A stretch of DNA of 64,000 nt from Trueperella bonasi (GCF_030811535.1 NZ_JAUSQX010000001.1:1612001-1676000); one strand, 5' to 3'. Shown: positions 16,799 through 26,600, counted from the stretch's first letter. Notes: generated from the sequence alone by a model not told the origin. Numbers and translations are program-made.

Positions 16799-17620
16799 TT
16801 AGGAGCTCGCGATCTCGTGATCGCGGGCGATAGCGGCGTTGACGGCATCGATCACCGCGGGAGTGAATCCCGAATCTTCCATGGCGATGAGCCCTGCGAT
16901 CGTAGTACCGCCCGGGGAAGTAACCTGGTCGCGCAGTTCGGCGGGAGTGTGGGTGTTGAGCGAGTCGAGCACGAGCTGGGCGCTGCCGAGCACGGCCTGT
17001 GCTGCAATGCGGCGGGCTTCGTCAAGCTTGATGCCATGGGCGAGCGCGCCACGTGCAAGAGCGTCGATATAGGTGTACGTCCAAGCGGGGGAGGCTCCGG
17101 CAATCGCCGAGAACGCCGGGAAATCCTTTTCGGGAAGCACGGTGGTCAAGCCGATCGCCTCAAAGATATCGCGTACGGCCGCGAGCTGCTCGGGAGTCGT
17201 GCACGCATTGCCACACAGTGCGCTCATTCCCGCGCCGATCTGCGAATTCACGTTCGGCACCACGCGCACAATCGCCACACCCACAGGCAGTGCGGCCTCG
17301 AGTTTGCTGATCGGGGTGCCGGCCGCAACCGAAACGATCACCCGGCCAACGGCGTCGTTACCTAATTCGTGCAGAACGCCGGCCATCTGATTGGGTTTGA
17401 CGCCAACGATCACGATGCCGCCCTCGCCCACGGAACGAGCGAGTTCAGCGTTGCTCTCGACGTATCGTACGCCGAGCTCGCCTGCTTGCGCCCGCCCAGC
17501 CTGCGCGTTAAGCCGTGTGATAACGATACTTTCGGGCGCTGTGCCCGCCGCTAAAACCCCGCGCAGGATCGCGCCGTTCATGTTTCCCGTGCCAATAAAT
17601 CCGAGCATGGTTACTATCAT
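16799..17620 (-). CDS. proC: Pyrroline-5-carboxylate reductase
   Basis: Makes proline from pyrroline-5-carboxylate with NAD(P)H. A Rossmann fold begins at residue 5 (MLGFIGTGNMNGAILRG); the family C-terminal signature is intact (DQVTSPGGTTIAGLIAMEDSGF), as is the helical dimerisation domain with SPAWTYTYIDALARGALAHG. Total 273 residues. ATG 17620 and ATG 17608 are both possible; neither has a Shine-Dalgarno. TAGACA lies 7 nt before 17620, consistent with a leaderless message from that start. Single gene. Confidence 0.93.
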   Translation of the reverse strand: MIVTMLGFIGTGNMNGAILRGVLAAGTAPESIVITRLNAQAGRAQAGELGVRYVESNAELARSVGEGGIVIVGVKPNQMAGVLHELGNDAVGRVIVSVAAGTPISKLEAALPVGVAIVRVVPNVNSQIGAGMSALCGNACTTPEQLAAVRDIFEAIGLTTVLPEKDFPAFSAIAGASPAWTYTYIDALARGALAHGIKLDEARRIAAQAVLGSAQLVLDSLNTHTPAELRDQVTSPGGTTIAGLIAMEDSGFTPAVIDAVNAAIARDHEIASS

Positions 17621-17722
17621 TGCACACTGTCTAGCGCGCCGAACGGGTGTGGTGGCGTGCCGAACGTTTCTTAGGGAGCGCTAGGAGCGTAGGCTACTCG
17701 CAGTCAACCAACGGGGAGAATC

Positions 17723-18364
17723 GTGAGGAAAAAAGACGTGGGGACGAACGTGCGGGCGCTCGCAATGTGGGTGTATCGCGCGGTTATTGTGGGTTTTTCG
17801 GGCTGGTATACGTGGACGGCACTGGAAGTTTTTCACCAGTGGAACTTCGTGTCGAACTTTGCTTTCCTCACTCAGGTGACCAACGCGATCGTTTTCGTGT
17901 TTTACGGCGCGTGGGTGGTGCGGGCTCTGCTTAATGGAGCGCGCCGAACCGCCGACTTTTCGCCGGAGATCCGCGGCTTCGTGGTGTTGCTGGCGGGGAT
18001 GGTCGGGCTGTTGTTTAACACTTTGCTCGGACCGGTGGAAACGTGGGAGTCGGCGGTTTCGCATGTGATTGTGCCGGCGCTTGTGGTGACGGACTGGCTG
18101 GTTTTCGGCGGGAATCAGGGTAAAATTCGCCGTTGGATCCCTCTGGTGTGGCTCGCTCCGGTGCTCGTTTACTTGGCCTATTACGTGTGGTTTTCCACGG
18201 CGGGTGGGTACGAGCGGCCCTATCCGTTTTTAAACCCCGAAGCCCCTGATTTCGCGAAGTGGGTTGTGATCCTTGCGCTGGCTTTTCTTGTGGGCGCGTA
18301 TGTCGTGTATTTTATCGGCAAACTCCGTGGGCGTATTAGGCTGGGTGGTAGGTCGAGACGCTAA
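17723..18364 (+). CDS. Pr6Pr-family six-helix membrane protein
   Basis: A 213-residue integral membrane protein with about six hydrophobic segments. The conserved polar signature of the Pr6Pr family is seen: HVIVPALVVTDWLVFG and the YPFLNPE-like end motif (RPYPFLNP), plus FLTQVTNAIVFVFY early on. The molecular function of the family is unknown. The GTG start at 17723 has GGGGAGAA upstream. The short-chain dehydrogenase gene begins 10 bp after its stop, so the two are probably co-transcribed. Confidence 0.75.
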   Translation: MRKKDVGTNVRALAMWVYRAVIVGFSGWYTWTALEVFHQWNFVSNFAFLTQVTNAIVFVFYGAWVVRALLNGARRTADFSPEIRGFVVLLAGMVGLLFNTLLGPVETWESAVSHVIVPALVVTDWLVFGGNQGKIRRWIPLVWLAPVLVYLAYYVWFSTAGGYERPYPFLNPEAPDFAKWVVILALAFLVGAYVVYFIGKLRGRIRLGGRSRR

Positions 18365-18374
18365 GGAGTTTGGC

Positions 18375-19109
18375 ATGGCACGGATTGCGCTTGTTACAGG
18401 AGCAACCACGGGGATTGGCGCGGCGACGGTTCGCGCACTGTGTGCCGAAAGTTTTGACGTGGTGGCAACTGGGCGGCGGTCTGACAGGCTCGAGCGCCTC
18501 TCTGAAGAGACCGGCTGTCGCTTTGTGGCCGGGGATTTGACCAACGACGACGACGTGGCGGCGATCGCCGAATTCGCCGGCAACGTGGACGTGCTGGTCA
18601 ATAATGCTGGTGGGGCAGTGGGGCTGGATTCCGTGGCCGAGGGCAAGGTTAGCGACTGGCAGAAGATGTATGACATCAACGTGCTCGGCGCGCTGCGAAT
18701 CACGCAAAAGGTGTTGCCCGTGATGCGCGAGCACGGGGGCGACGTGGTGTTTATTTCGTCTACCGCCGGGCACGAATCCTATGTTGGCGGCGGTGGCTAT
18801 ACGGCTGCCAAGCATGCTGAACGGGAGATTGCTAAGACGTTGCGTCTTGAGCTGGTGGGCGAGCCGGTGCGGATTATCGATATCGCGCCGGGTTTGGTGA
18901 AAACCGAGGAGTTTTCGTTGAACCGATTTTCCGGTGACATGCAGCGGGCCGAGCAGGTGTACGCGGGTGTTGCCGAGCCGCTTCTAGCTGAAGATATCGC
19001 GGAGGCCGTGCGCTGGGCTGTTACCTTGCCTAGTCATGTGAACATCGATTCGATGATTATTCGCCCGGTGGCGCAGGCAAACTCGTGGACGATAGCCCGC
19101 GAAAACTAA
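18375..19109 (+). CDS. Short-chain dehydrogenase/reductase
   Basis: Classical SDR of 244 residues with the cofactor motif TGATTGIG at about 8-15, the NNAG motif (VLVNNAGGA), catalytic Ser in VFISSTAG and the YxxxK pair in GGYTAAKHAE. The first strand ends in ATGRRSDRL, which suggests NADP(H). It resembles the YdfG/serine-dehydrogenase-like SDR group. ATG 18375 has AAGGAG 6 nt upstream. It is the last intact gene before a decayed toxin-antitoxin remnant. Confidence 0.9.
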   Translation: MARIALVTGATTGIGAATVRALCAESFDVVATGRRSDRLERLSEETGCRFVAGDLTNDDDVAAIAEFAGNVDVLVNNAGGAVGLDSVAEGKVSDWQKMYDINVLGALRITQKVLPVMREHGGDVVFISSTAGHESYVGGGGYTAAKHAEREIAKTLRLELVGEPVRIIDIAPGLVKTEEFSLNRFSGDMQRAEQVYAGVAEPLLAEDIAEAVRWAVTLPSHVNIDSMIIRPVAQANSWTIAREN

Positions 19110-19117
19110 GCCTCTAG

Positions 19118-19219
19118 GCCGCATCTCTTGTCTCGATCCGTGAAGCCGATGACATCATTGAACGTGGCGAATCGCGTTTTTCAACAGCAGACGAATTTTT
19201 CAAAGATCTAGGCATGTAG
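19118..19219 (+). pseudogene. RelB/DinJ-type antitoxin, C-terminal remnant
   Basis: Thirty-three sense codons directly after an in-frame TAG (19115-19117) encode ...SIREADDIIERGESRFSTADEFFKDLGM, which has the shape of a RelB/DinJ antitoxin C-terminus, the toxin-neutralising part. The N-terminal ribbon-helix-helix half is gone, apparently replaced by the end of the SDR gene. It stops 13 bp before the toxin start, the usual antitoxin-toxin spacing. Confidence 0.65.
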
Positions 19220-19232
19220 GCGGGGCGGGCCC

Positions 19233-19562
19233 ATGCTGATCCCGGAATACACTTCGAGTTTTCGCAAGGACGTTAAAGCGTTTCAGCGGAAGCATGTAGG
19301 TATGGCTCCACTACGTGAGGTGATGGAGTTTATTCTGGAGAACACCGATGAAGCTAAGGAGACTCTCCGTCGTCGATTTAATGCCCATCTACTAAAAGGC
19401 TCTCGGGGAGGTAGCAATGAGTGTCACGTTGCAAATTCTCGAAATTGGTTATTGATTTGGAAACGGGGAACGGCATCGCTGTTTTTCAGCGCACTAGTAC
19501 TCACGATCAGCTCTTTCGATGAAATCAGGCAACCAACCAATGTGTACCTAGCACACTGGTGA
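19233..19562 (+). pseudogene. YafQ/RelE-family toxin, frameshifted
   Basis: The first 80 or so residues fit the YafQ mRNA-interferase family: IPEYTSSFRKDVKAFQRK, HLLKGSRGGSNECHV and NWLLIWK. After the G-run near 19458 the frame is lost. In the +1 frame the DNA reads GNGIAVFQRTSTHDQLFR and stops at 19520-19522, which is the expected YafQ ending with its catalytic His. In the actual frame the product ends in unrelated residues. Loss of that His, together with the truncated antitoxin, indicates a dead toxin-antitoxin pair. Confidence 0.75.
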
Positions 19563-19738
19563 TGGGCTTGCCGTCCCGCCTCAAATCCGCCACACACTCG
19601 ATTTTGTAGGCCGTGAGCTCAGAGAGAACCAGACAGCGCCAGACCCTCATCATGACGGCACTGCCAACAAGATTAGAAACACTGAAACCGAAGGTAAACT
19701 CGACGGTGGATCCGCGTCGTGACGGGCGCGCTTTACTG

Positions 19739-20437
19739 TTATTGCGCCAAATTCATCTTCATATCGATTTCCATCCATGGGTCAGTGTTAGGGCAGGAAT
19801 AAAAACTTTCGTCGACCGGATAATCCAGCACTTTTCCGTCGTCAAACTCCAAACGAATGTGGCTTACATATTCAGCTGTCTGCGGGCACATTGAGGGAAA
19901 AGACGGGCTGGGGGACTCGTAATAAAACCGCGCCATAAACCAATGGGGAACGACCCATGGCAAGGGATCCTGAGGAACAGTGTGGCGGAAACTAGGCGAC
20001 ATCAACTGTTCGGAGCTATCAAGAAGCATAACTTGAGGCGCCTCCCGAATTACGCACGATTTTCCGCTTAAATTCTCAAGCACGAAACCAGTTCGAATGA
20101 TATCCGCATATTCGTGGGCTATCTCCCCTGCAAATTGTTGACCTTGAAATGTAAAATCCAACTCTTCCCAGTTGCAGTCTGGGACGCCCTCTAGAGTTCG
20201 CCCCATATAGTCAACAGAGGACTCTTCCGATGGTTCAACGGTGCTTGGGGCTGGGGTTGGCGTAATCGGTGGGGTCGTAGAGCTAGCCGTAACACTGGGC
20301 GTGCTCGTTGCCGCCGTTTCCGAGTTAGTGGCAGTCGAGCTCTTAGTTGAGGGCGAGGAAGGTTCAGCTTGCTCGGACGAATTCGAGCATCCGGCTAAGG
20401 CCAAAACAGCAGATAAAATAACGAACGTTCTACGCAT
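19739..20437 (-). CDS. Secreted lipoprotein of unknown function
   Basis: A 232-residue protein with an N-terminal lipoprotein signal: basic MRRTF, a hydrophobic stretch and the lipobox LALAGC (Cys17). A Ser/Thr/Pro-rich linker follows (residues about 18-72), then a domain of about 150 residues with four Cys that could form two disulphides, one near CNWEELDF and one near FYSCPNTDPW. It should be anchored to the outer face of the membrane. No family is recognised; the linker plus small folded domain is a common actinobacterial surface-lipoprotein plan. It lies between the two copies of the toxin 5' end. Confidence 0.7.
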   Translation of the reverse strand: MRRTFVILSAVLALAGCSNSSEQAEPSSPSTKSSTATNSETAATSTPSVTASSTTPPITPTPAPSTVEPSEESSVDYMGRTLEGVPDCNWEELDFTFQGQQFAGEIAHEYADIIRTGFVLENLSGKSCVIREAPQVMLLDSSEQLMSPSFRHTVPQDPLPWVVPHWFMARFYYESPSPSFPSMCPQTAEYVSHIRLEFDDGKVLDYPVDESFYSCPNTDPWMEIDMKMNLAQ

Positions 20438-20553
20438 GACCAGTCCTTCCTCACGTCAGCTTTGTGTTTCACCTTACTCCGCTACCTTTGCTTTCGTGTC
20501 TCATACACGACTCCTCTTTCGGTGGCGTGAAGAAAGTGGGAGAAATTCGGGGT

Positions 20554-20580
20554 TTTGAGCGCGGGCGTTGACGTGAGAGC
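20554..20580 (+). repeat. Degenerate copy D of the TTTGAGCG repeat core
   Basis: TTTGAGCGCGGGCGTTGACG resembles the cores at 6751 and 34623. It is followed by a small GAGCCGGGACTCCCGG hairpin and GGGGAAAAGTG. The similarity is weak beyond the core. Confidence 0.35.
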
Positions 20581-20650
20581 CGGGACTCCCGGATTTTGCA
20601 CGTGGTTGGGGAAAAGTGTTCTGATCGTGCGGTTCAATTAATTTATGTGA

Positions 20651-20723
20651 CTAGGCGGGCGGGTCCATGCTGATCCCGGAATACACTTCGAGTTTTCGCA
20701 AGGACGTTAAAGCGCTTCACTAG
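20651..20723 (+). pseudogene. Duplicated 5' end of the YafQ-like toxin
   Basis: Bases 20652-20718 repeat 19217-19284 almost exactly, covering the toxin upstream region and its first 16 codons, and then diverge. The reading frame from ATG 20667 stops at TAG 20721-20723. The two copies form a direct repeat flanking the lipoprotein gene, a sign of segmental duplication or of insertion between repeats. Confidence 0.8.
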
Positions 20724-20780
20724 ATAGTGTCCCATTCGTATTCGAGCTGGATCCCACCATGAGCCGTTCTCACTTCAGCA

Positions 20781-20859
20781 TCATTTGCAAAATAGGCGAT
20801 CACTTGTAAAGTGAGCTTCTCATTTCTAAAGTGACGCCATCACTTCCAAACTGAGGACA
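20781..20859. repeat. Tandem repeats TCAYTTNNAAARTGA, 19-20-bp period
   Basis: Units start at 20781, 20800, 20820 and 20840: TCATTTGCAAAATAGGCGA, TCACTTGTAAAGTGAGCTTC, TCATTTCTAAAGTGACGCCA, TCACTTCCAAACTGAGGACA. Each unit is itself nearly palindromic (TCACTT...AAGTGA). They lie 79 bp beyond the 3' end of the broken DUF4143 ATPase. No gene is seen in 20438-20937 apart from the toxin fragment. Confidence 0.7.
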
Positions 20860-20937
20860 ATAATCATCCGCTAGTTTCCGGTGTGCTGTTCATCGGTGAC
20901 CTCCGGCCACACCAAATTGTTGTAGACCATGGTGTGC

Positions 20938-22087
20938 TCAAGCGTTGAACAATAGGTAATCCGCTGCGGGTAGCACTGCGGTGTGCCGGTAGTCCCCGCG
21001 ATAGATCACCGCCCGATTTTCGGACGGTATGCTCAGTTCGCTGCCCACCGCGTTTAGATGCCTAGCGTGGTCTGGTCGATACGTCATCGACGCCTTCACC
21101 TTCAACGCCCTCGGCGTACCGGTGTAGTCGAGTAAATCGATTTCGCGCTTGGCTGCCGTCCCGATAAAAATAGAGGTCTGGCACCTTACCTAGGTGCAAA
21201 TGGTGTTTGGCGGTTTCGGAAACGATCAGATTTTCGAACACCGCGCCGAAAGCGGGGGAGCTGGTCAGCTCTGCCAATGAACCAATTCCAAGCAGGTGGC
21301 ACAGCAAACCCGTGTCGTAGAAATAGACCTTCGGAGTTTTCGTCAGCTGTTTCCTCGAGTTCGCGTGAAAGGGCCGGAGATTGAAAGTGATGAAGCTCGT
21401 TTCTAGAATGCTCACCCAGTGCTTCACCGTTGCGAATGCAACCCCGAGTTCGCGCGCCAGTCCGGTGTAATTAATGAGGTTCCCTGCGTTTAAGGCCAGC
21501 AATTTAAGCAGGCGCCGAACTTCTTCGGTGCTGTGAATGGCGGCCAGCTGCCGTACGTCGCGCTCGACATAGGTTTGGATGTAACTGGCGTAGTAGACCT
21601 CATGCGGCACATCTACCCGATACAAGCGGGGATAGCCCCCGCGCACCATAAACTGCTCGGCGGTTAAATCGGGTAGGGCATGGCGGGCTTCCGCAAAATT
21701 CAGCGGCAAAAGATTGGTCAGCCCTACCCGCCCAGCGAGGCTTTGGACGATGCTCTCCATCAAAAGAAAATTCTGCGAATCAGAAATAAGGTACTGGCCG
21801 GGCATTCCGCGCTCGTCGGACACCACTTGCAGCGTAGAAAACAGCTCCGGCGCGTGCTGCGCTTCAGCGATGATGAGCTTTGGCTGGCGATCGCGGAGGA
21901 ACCCCATTGGATCCTCCTGCGCGAAGGCGCGCGGCGTGGGATCCTCCAAATTAACGTAGGCAAAGGAACTAAAGTGCTCGCGGATCAGCGTAGACTTCCC
22001 GCTTTGGCGCGGTCCTGTCACGCTCACCACCGGAAACCAGCCCATCAGCTGCTCGACGTGTGCGCCAAGTTACCGCGGAATGAACAT
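20938..22087 (-). pseudogene. AAA_14/DUF4143 ATP-binding protein, nonsense and frameshift mutations
   Basis: The largest intact stretch (22045-21062) carries the Walker A motif GPRQSGKST, FAYVNLEDP, IIAEAQHAPELF in place of the usual Walker B IDEAQ, and the DUF4143 domain (VRGGYPRLY, YIQTYVERDVRQL, TYFYDTGLLCHLLG-like). Two lesions are visible. The true start MFIPR at 22087 is followed by TAA (22072-22070) before the frame continues LGAHVEQLMGWFP. Near 21150 the frame shifts: the expected ending KREIDLLDYTG...VKASMTYRPDHARHL is encoded in another frame, running to a TGA at 20940-20938. Repeat arrays flank both ends. Intact relatives are widespread ATPases of unknown function in Actinomycetota. 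Confidence 0.85.
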
Positions 22088-22118
22088 CGGTGCCCGCCTC
22101 CCTCGTGTTCCGATTACC

Positions 22119-22188
22119 AAATCCCTAAAGTCTGGCACACCAAATCCCTAAAGTTTGGTGTGCTAAATCCCTAAAGTTTCGATGGCAA
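22119..22188. repeat. Three 23-bp tandem repeats (AAATCCCTAAAGTYTGG)
   Basis: AAATCCCTAAAG occurs at 22119, 22142 and 22165, spaced exactly 23 bp, with CTGGCACACC or TTGGTGTGCT filling each unit. The third unit forms the last codons of the hydrolase gene (ETLGI then stop). The array lies directly upstream of the DUF4143 ATPase start at 22087. Confidence 0.8.
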
Positions 22189-22939
22189 CAATCACGGCAT
22201 TGGGAACATCCACCATGAGCAGATGCTTCGCATGCGGGAAGCGGTGGACGATGAAATCGTTGCGCGGCCACGGGAAGGTTTCTAGCTCGGAAAATGGGGG
22301 AGCCTCTAGCAACCGCACGGGAACCGTCGGGAGGCTAGTAGTCGATCGAAGTTCGATAAGTTCGTTGGCATGTTCTTGGTAGGTCAAGCACTCGTAGAGG
22401 ATGCCGCGCAGGTTCCTAGGGGTATCCGTGTCCGGAATGCTGCCGCGCGTCGTAAACTGCAGTGCGGCCGCGCGAAAGACCACGTTTCCCGCACACGCGA
22501 CGAAAGGAGAGTGGGGCAGACGCGCGATGACTTTTGCTAGCGCCGTGCTCGGTAGCTTCGGGCGCACCTTGGTCTCGATTGCGGGATCGACGAGCACCAC
22601 CCCGGCCGCGGCCCCCGGATGGAGCCGCAGCAACGCCTCCGTATGCAGGGCGCCCATCGAATGGGCAACGATGATCGGCGGCTTCCCATCCCGAGTTGCT
22701 TCGGATGCGAGACGCGCGAGAATCTCCACCTGCGTTTGAAGGCTGTGAAGAGGCGTCGACGACGGCGTGCTCAACCCCGGGCGATCGAAGGCGAGCCACG
22801 GATTGCGCAAACGAGTAGTCACGGGCTGCCAGAATTCGCTGGTCACCCCGCACCCGTTCACGAAAACAACCGCGAGGCCAGTGCCGCTACCGCGATAAAT
22901 CCGAACCAGCTCGCCTGCGATTTCCGTCATCTCACTCAT
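22163..22939 (-). CDS. Alpha/beta hydrolase
   Basis: A 258-residue alpha/beta-hydrolase-fold protein. The oxyanion-side motif VVFVNGCGV is near residue 25, the nucleophile elbow AHSMGA gives Ser94, an acid is likely in the VDPA or later loop, and the catalytic His is probably in FPHAKHLLMVD near the C-terminus. No signal peptide. Its start overlaps the upstream DUF998 gene by 4 bp (ATGA), and that gene overlaps lysX, so three genes form one minus-strand operon. Substrate unknown. Its 3' end is made of the last unit of the 23-bp repeat array, which may have altered the original C-terminus. Confidence 0.8.
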   Translation of the reverse strand: MSEMTEIAGELVRIYRGSGTGLAVVFVNGCGVTSEFWQPVTTRLRNPWLAFDRPGLSTPSSTPLHSLQTQVEILARLASEATRDGKPPIIVAHSMGALHTEALLRLHPGAAAGVVLVDPAIETKVRPKLPSTALAKVIARLPHSPFVACAGNVVFRAAALQFTTRGSIPDTDTPRNLRGILYECLTYQEHANELIELRSTTSLPTVPVRLLEAPPFSELETFPWPRNDFIVHRFPHAKHLLMVDVPNAVIVAIETLGI

Positions 22940-23619
22940 GGCTCACTCTTACGTAAGTCGGCTGGTTCATTTTCGTCAACCTGCCACTGTAGGCGCCACG
23001 CCAAGTACGCGAGCCAGACACTGGTGAACGCAACTTGCACCGCCTGAGGCGCTCCGTGCCAGCGGCCGGGCCACCAGGAAAGGATTCCCGTCACGGCAAA
23101 GGCCAGTAAGATAATCGCCGTGAGCGCGAGTACGAAGCGCTCGCGGGTTGCCCAGCATCCAACAAACAGTGATGCCGCGATTGCGAAGCCAACGGCCATT
23201 GACGCTGCCGTATGAATGAAAAACTCCGGCGCAAAGAAATTGGCCGTCTCGCGAGCCTTGCACGCCGCATCGGACGTGGTGGCACACGGCATCGCAAACA
23301 CCGCGTCGATTGCCGTGAACGCGCCGATCGCTCCCACGCTCAAAGCCATCCACCGCGACCACCGGCCAAGCCACGTCTGCCACGCGGACCAGCCAAGTGC
23401 GGCTACGGTGCACACCGCGACGGCGGCCATCATGTCACCTGCTCGATAGAACCAATTCCACGGCTGATCTTTGGCAGCAAGCTCCGATAAATAGCCCATC
23501 AGCGCTGAGTTGCCCGGCAGCGCAGGCGAGAGCATCCACGTGTTATAGGCGACGACGACAACCGCTGCCAGCGTGAGCGCCACTGGCTTCGGAACTGGCC
23601 GGGCCGACGTCGTGCTCAT
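22936..23619 (-). CDS. DUF998-family membrane protein
   Basis: A 227-residue integral membrane protein with about six hydrophobic helices. The motif STGxxSYLSELAA-like stretch (LMGYLSELAAKDQPWNWFYRAGD) and a Cys pair in MPCATTSDAACKA are characteristic of DUF998 proteins, whose function is not known. It starts 1 bp inside lysX (overlap 23616-23619) and overlaps the hydrolase by 4 bp, so translation is coupled in the lysX operon. A role in lipid or envelope homeostasis is inferred only from this linkage. Confidence 0.75.
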   Translation of the reverse strand: MSTTSARPVPKPVALTLAAVVVVAYNTWMLSPALPGNSALMGYLSELAAKDQPWNWFYRAGDMMAAVAVCTVAALGWSAWQTWLGRWSRWMALSVGAIGAFTAIDAVFAMPCATTSDAACKARETANFFAPEFFIHTAASMAVGFAIAASLFVGCWATRERFVLALTAIILLAFAVTGILSWWPGRWHGAPQAVQVAFTSVWLAYLAWRLQWQVDENEPADLRKSEP

Positions 23620-26600
23620 CGCGGCCTCACCAACGGGAACGCGATCGTCTCACGAATGGAAGTGTTGGTGAGCCACATGATCAGCCGGTCCAACCCCATT
23701 CCCAGCCCGCCAGCCGGGGGCATGCCGTGCTCGAGAGCAAGCAAGAAAGCCTCATCAAGCTCCATCGCCTCGGGATCGCCGCCTGCCGCCGCCAAGGACT
23801 GGGCGGTGAGGCGCTCGCGCTGAATCACCGGGTCGGTCAGCTCGGAATAGGCCGTGCCCAGCTCCATGCCAAAACCGACCAAATCCCAGCGTTCAGCAAA
23901 CCGCGGCTCGGTGCGATGCTGGCGAGTGAGTGGTGAGGTGTCGGCCGGGAAATCGGTGTAGAACGTGGGGCTGACCGTCGTTGCCTCGAGGAGGTGTTCG
24001 TAAAGCTCGGTGACCATCGTTCCCCAGTTCCAACGCGGATCGTAACCCATGCCCAGCTTATCAGCGTGCGTGTGGAGCTCCTCGAGCGGAGTATCGGCAC
24101 CAACGGCTTCGCCAAGCTCCCGGCTGATCGCGTCGGTCACCGAGATGACCTCCCACTCTTCGGCAAGATCCACCTCGTGAATCTTGCCGCCAACTGTGCC
24201 ATGCACAATCGTCGAACCGTTCGCGGCAAGCGCGGCCTCGCGCACCAGAGACTGAGCAACAAGGCGCATCTCGTTGTAGTCCGCGTGTGCCTGATAGGCC
24301 TCCAGCATCGTGAATTCCGGATTGTGGCTCGCGTCGGCGCCTTCGTTACGGAAGTTCCGGCCGATCTCGAATACCCGATCCATGCCGCCCACCATGAGCC
24401 GCTTCAAATAGAGCTCGGGTGCGATACGTAGATACAGGTCCATCTGATAGGCGTTGATGAATGTGGTGAACGGCCTGGCGTTCGCGCCGCCGTGAACCGG
24501 CTGGAGGATCGGTGTTTCCACCTCGAGGTAGTCGCGCTGTAGCAGGCATTCACGTACCGCTTGGATCGCTTTCGAGCGGGCGCGAAGCTGATCGCGCTGC
24601 CCTGGATTGACTATCAAATCCAGATAGCGCTGCCGTACCCGCGTTTCGGGATCTTTCAGGCCCGAATGCGCGCTCGGTAGCGAGTGCAGCGATTTCGCAA
24701 TCAGCTGCCAGTCGTCAACGACGAGCGAACGGGTTCCAGCACGTGAGGCGCCGATGGTTCCGGATGCGCGCACCATATCGCCGATGGAAATCGTGGCTGT
24801 GAACGTGACTGGTTGCTCGAGAAGAAGCTGCAGATCGCCGGTGTGATCGCGAATGTCAGCAAAAGCCACGCCGCCGTGATCGCGTAGCGCCATCACCCGG
24901 CCTGCCACGGTGGCTGGGCCGTTTGCGTCGAGGCAGGTGTCTGGAACAGGGGAGCCAACAGGGTAAGGCTCGATCCCGGAATCGAGCAACCGGGCTCGCT
25001 TATCAATTCGTACTCGCATCAGCTCAGAACGTTTGACCTCCGGTTGCTTGGACGGCTGGGCGGTTTCGATAGCAAGCATCGGAGCGGCCTCGGCGGCGGT
25101 GAGCCAGTGCTGATCTGGCGCGTGGGAGCAGCCGGGTAAATCGACGAAACCTTCGGCGATTCCGGAAGCAAGAAGTACTTTAGTGAGCTGGGAGGCCCGC
25201 CCAAAGCACAGGTAGCGCGGAGTCCACGCCGGCCCGTACTTATCGTTGGACCGGTATAGCGATTCGAGCTGCCACCAGCGCGAAAAGAAAACCAGCACGT
25301 TCCGGTAAGCGCGCTGCATCGGACTCGCCCCGAGCTCGGCTCCGCGAGCGAATGCCTCGCGCAACACCGCGAAGTTTAATGACATGCGCTCGAGACCAAG
25401 ATCGTGGCCCTGCTCTACCAGCCCAACCACCATAAACTCAGTCACGCCGGGAGCGGCCTCCGGGTGCCGACGCATCACATCAAGCGAAGCACCATCGCCA
25501 CCCCACGGAACGAAAGACAGGAGACCCGCTGTTTGGCCCTCCAACTCGTGGCCAGCAGGGAACCGGGCCTCAATCATGAGGCAATTGGCGTCTGCCGGAT
25601 CGCCCAATCTGCCGAGCGCCATGGAAAAGCCGCGTTCGTCGTCGTCGCCACGCCACTCGTCAGATAGACGGGCAAGGTGCGCCATCTCCTCGGATGGAAT
25701 TGCCCCGTGCCTGCGAATCTGAAGCGTGTAGCCTAAGCGCTCCAAGCGGCGAACGGATCGTTCTACATTGGGGTGCTCGGCGCGGCGGAAAGTATCGGTG
25801 TACAAAATCGCCTCATCGCCCAGAGTCATCACCTTCAAACCGGCTGACTGGTAGATTGCGGCGGCATCTTTCCCTGCGGAAATGACGGCCGGTTCCCAGC
25901 CGAACGAGCGGCTCATAGCGATGAAGTCTGCAATCGCCTTGGGCCATTGCTCTCTCGGCCCGATCGGATCTCCTGAGGCAAGGCACACGCTGAGAACGAC
26001 GCGATATGTGATCACGCAATCGCCGGAGAAAAAGGCGATTTTGTCACGCCTAGTAGCGAAATAACTGAGAGAATCTGCCGGGTACTGCGTGAGTAACTCG
26101 CGAATCCGGAGCTCGTCGGGGAGCGTAAGATGTGCTTCGCGTCGCTGGCTGGCCATAAGAATAGCTACGGAAGAGATGATCGATGCTGCAAGCAAGAAAG
26201 ACAGCAGACTCCATACCCAGCTATCGAATTGAGATAGATTCATGCCGCCTAGGAAGTCCCTAAATAGAACTCCGATGTAATCACGTTGAAAACCATAGAG
26301 CGCTGTATGAATCGCATAGGCAACCGCAAAGCTGATTCCGAAGCCAATGAGGAGAACTACCAGTGACCGGTAAAAATTTCCGGGACGAACTCGCACGAAG
26401 TAATGTCGGCGAATACGCAAACCAATGAGAATGAAGATCGTCATCAGGGCAAGTTGTCCGAGCGAACTGTACAGATCTGCCGGATGAAGCGGCGAAGACC
26501 CGCGTGAGAGTTCACGCGCAATATCGATGACATCGAAAGCGAGTGCGGCCGTAAGAAGAACAAGGGAGGCCAACGTGAAGACCCATGCCGCACGTTTGCG

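Noticed and set aside
22119-22188. A CRISPR array
   Set aside because: Units are 23 bp without spacers and only three copies exist; no cas genes are in the window.
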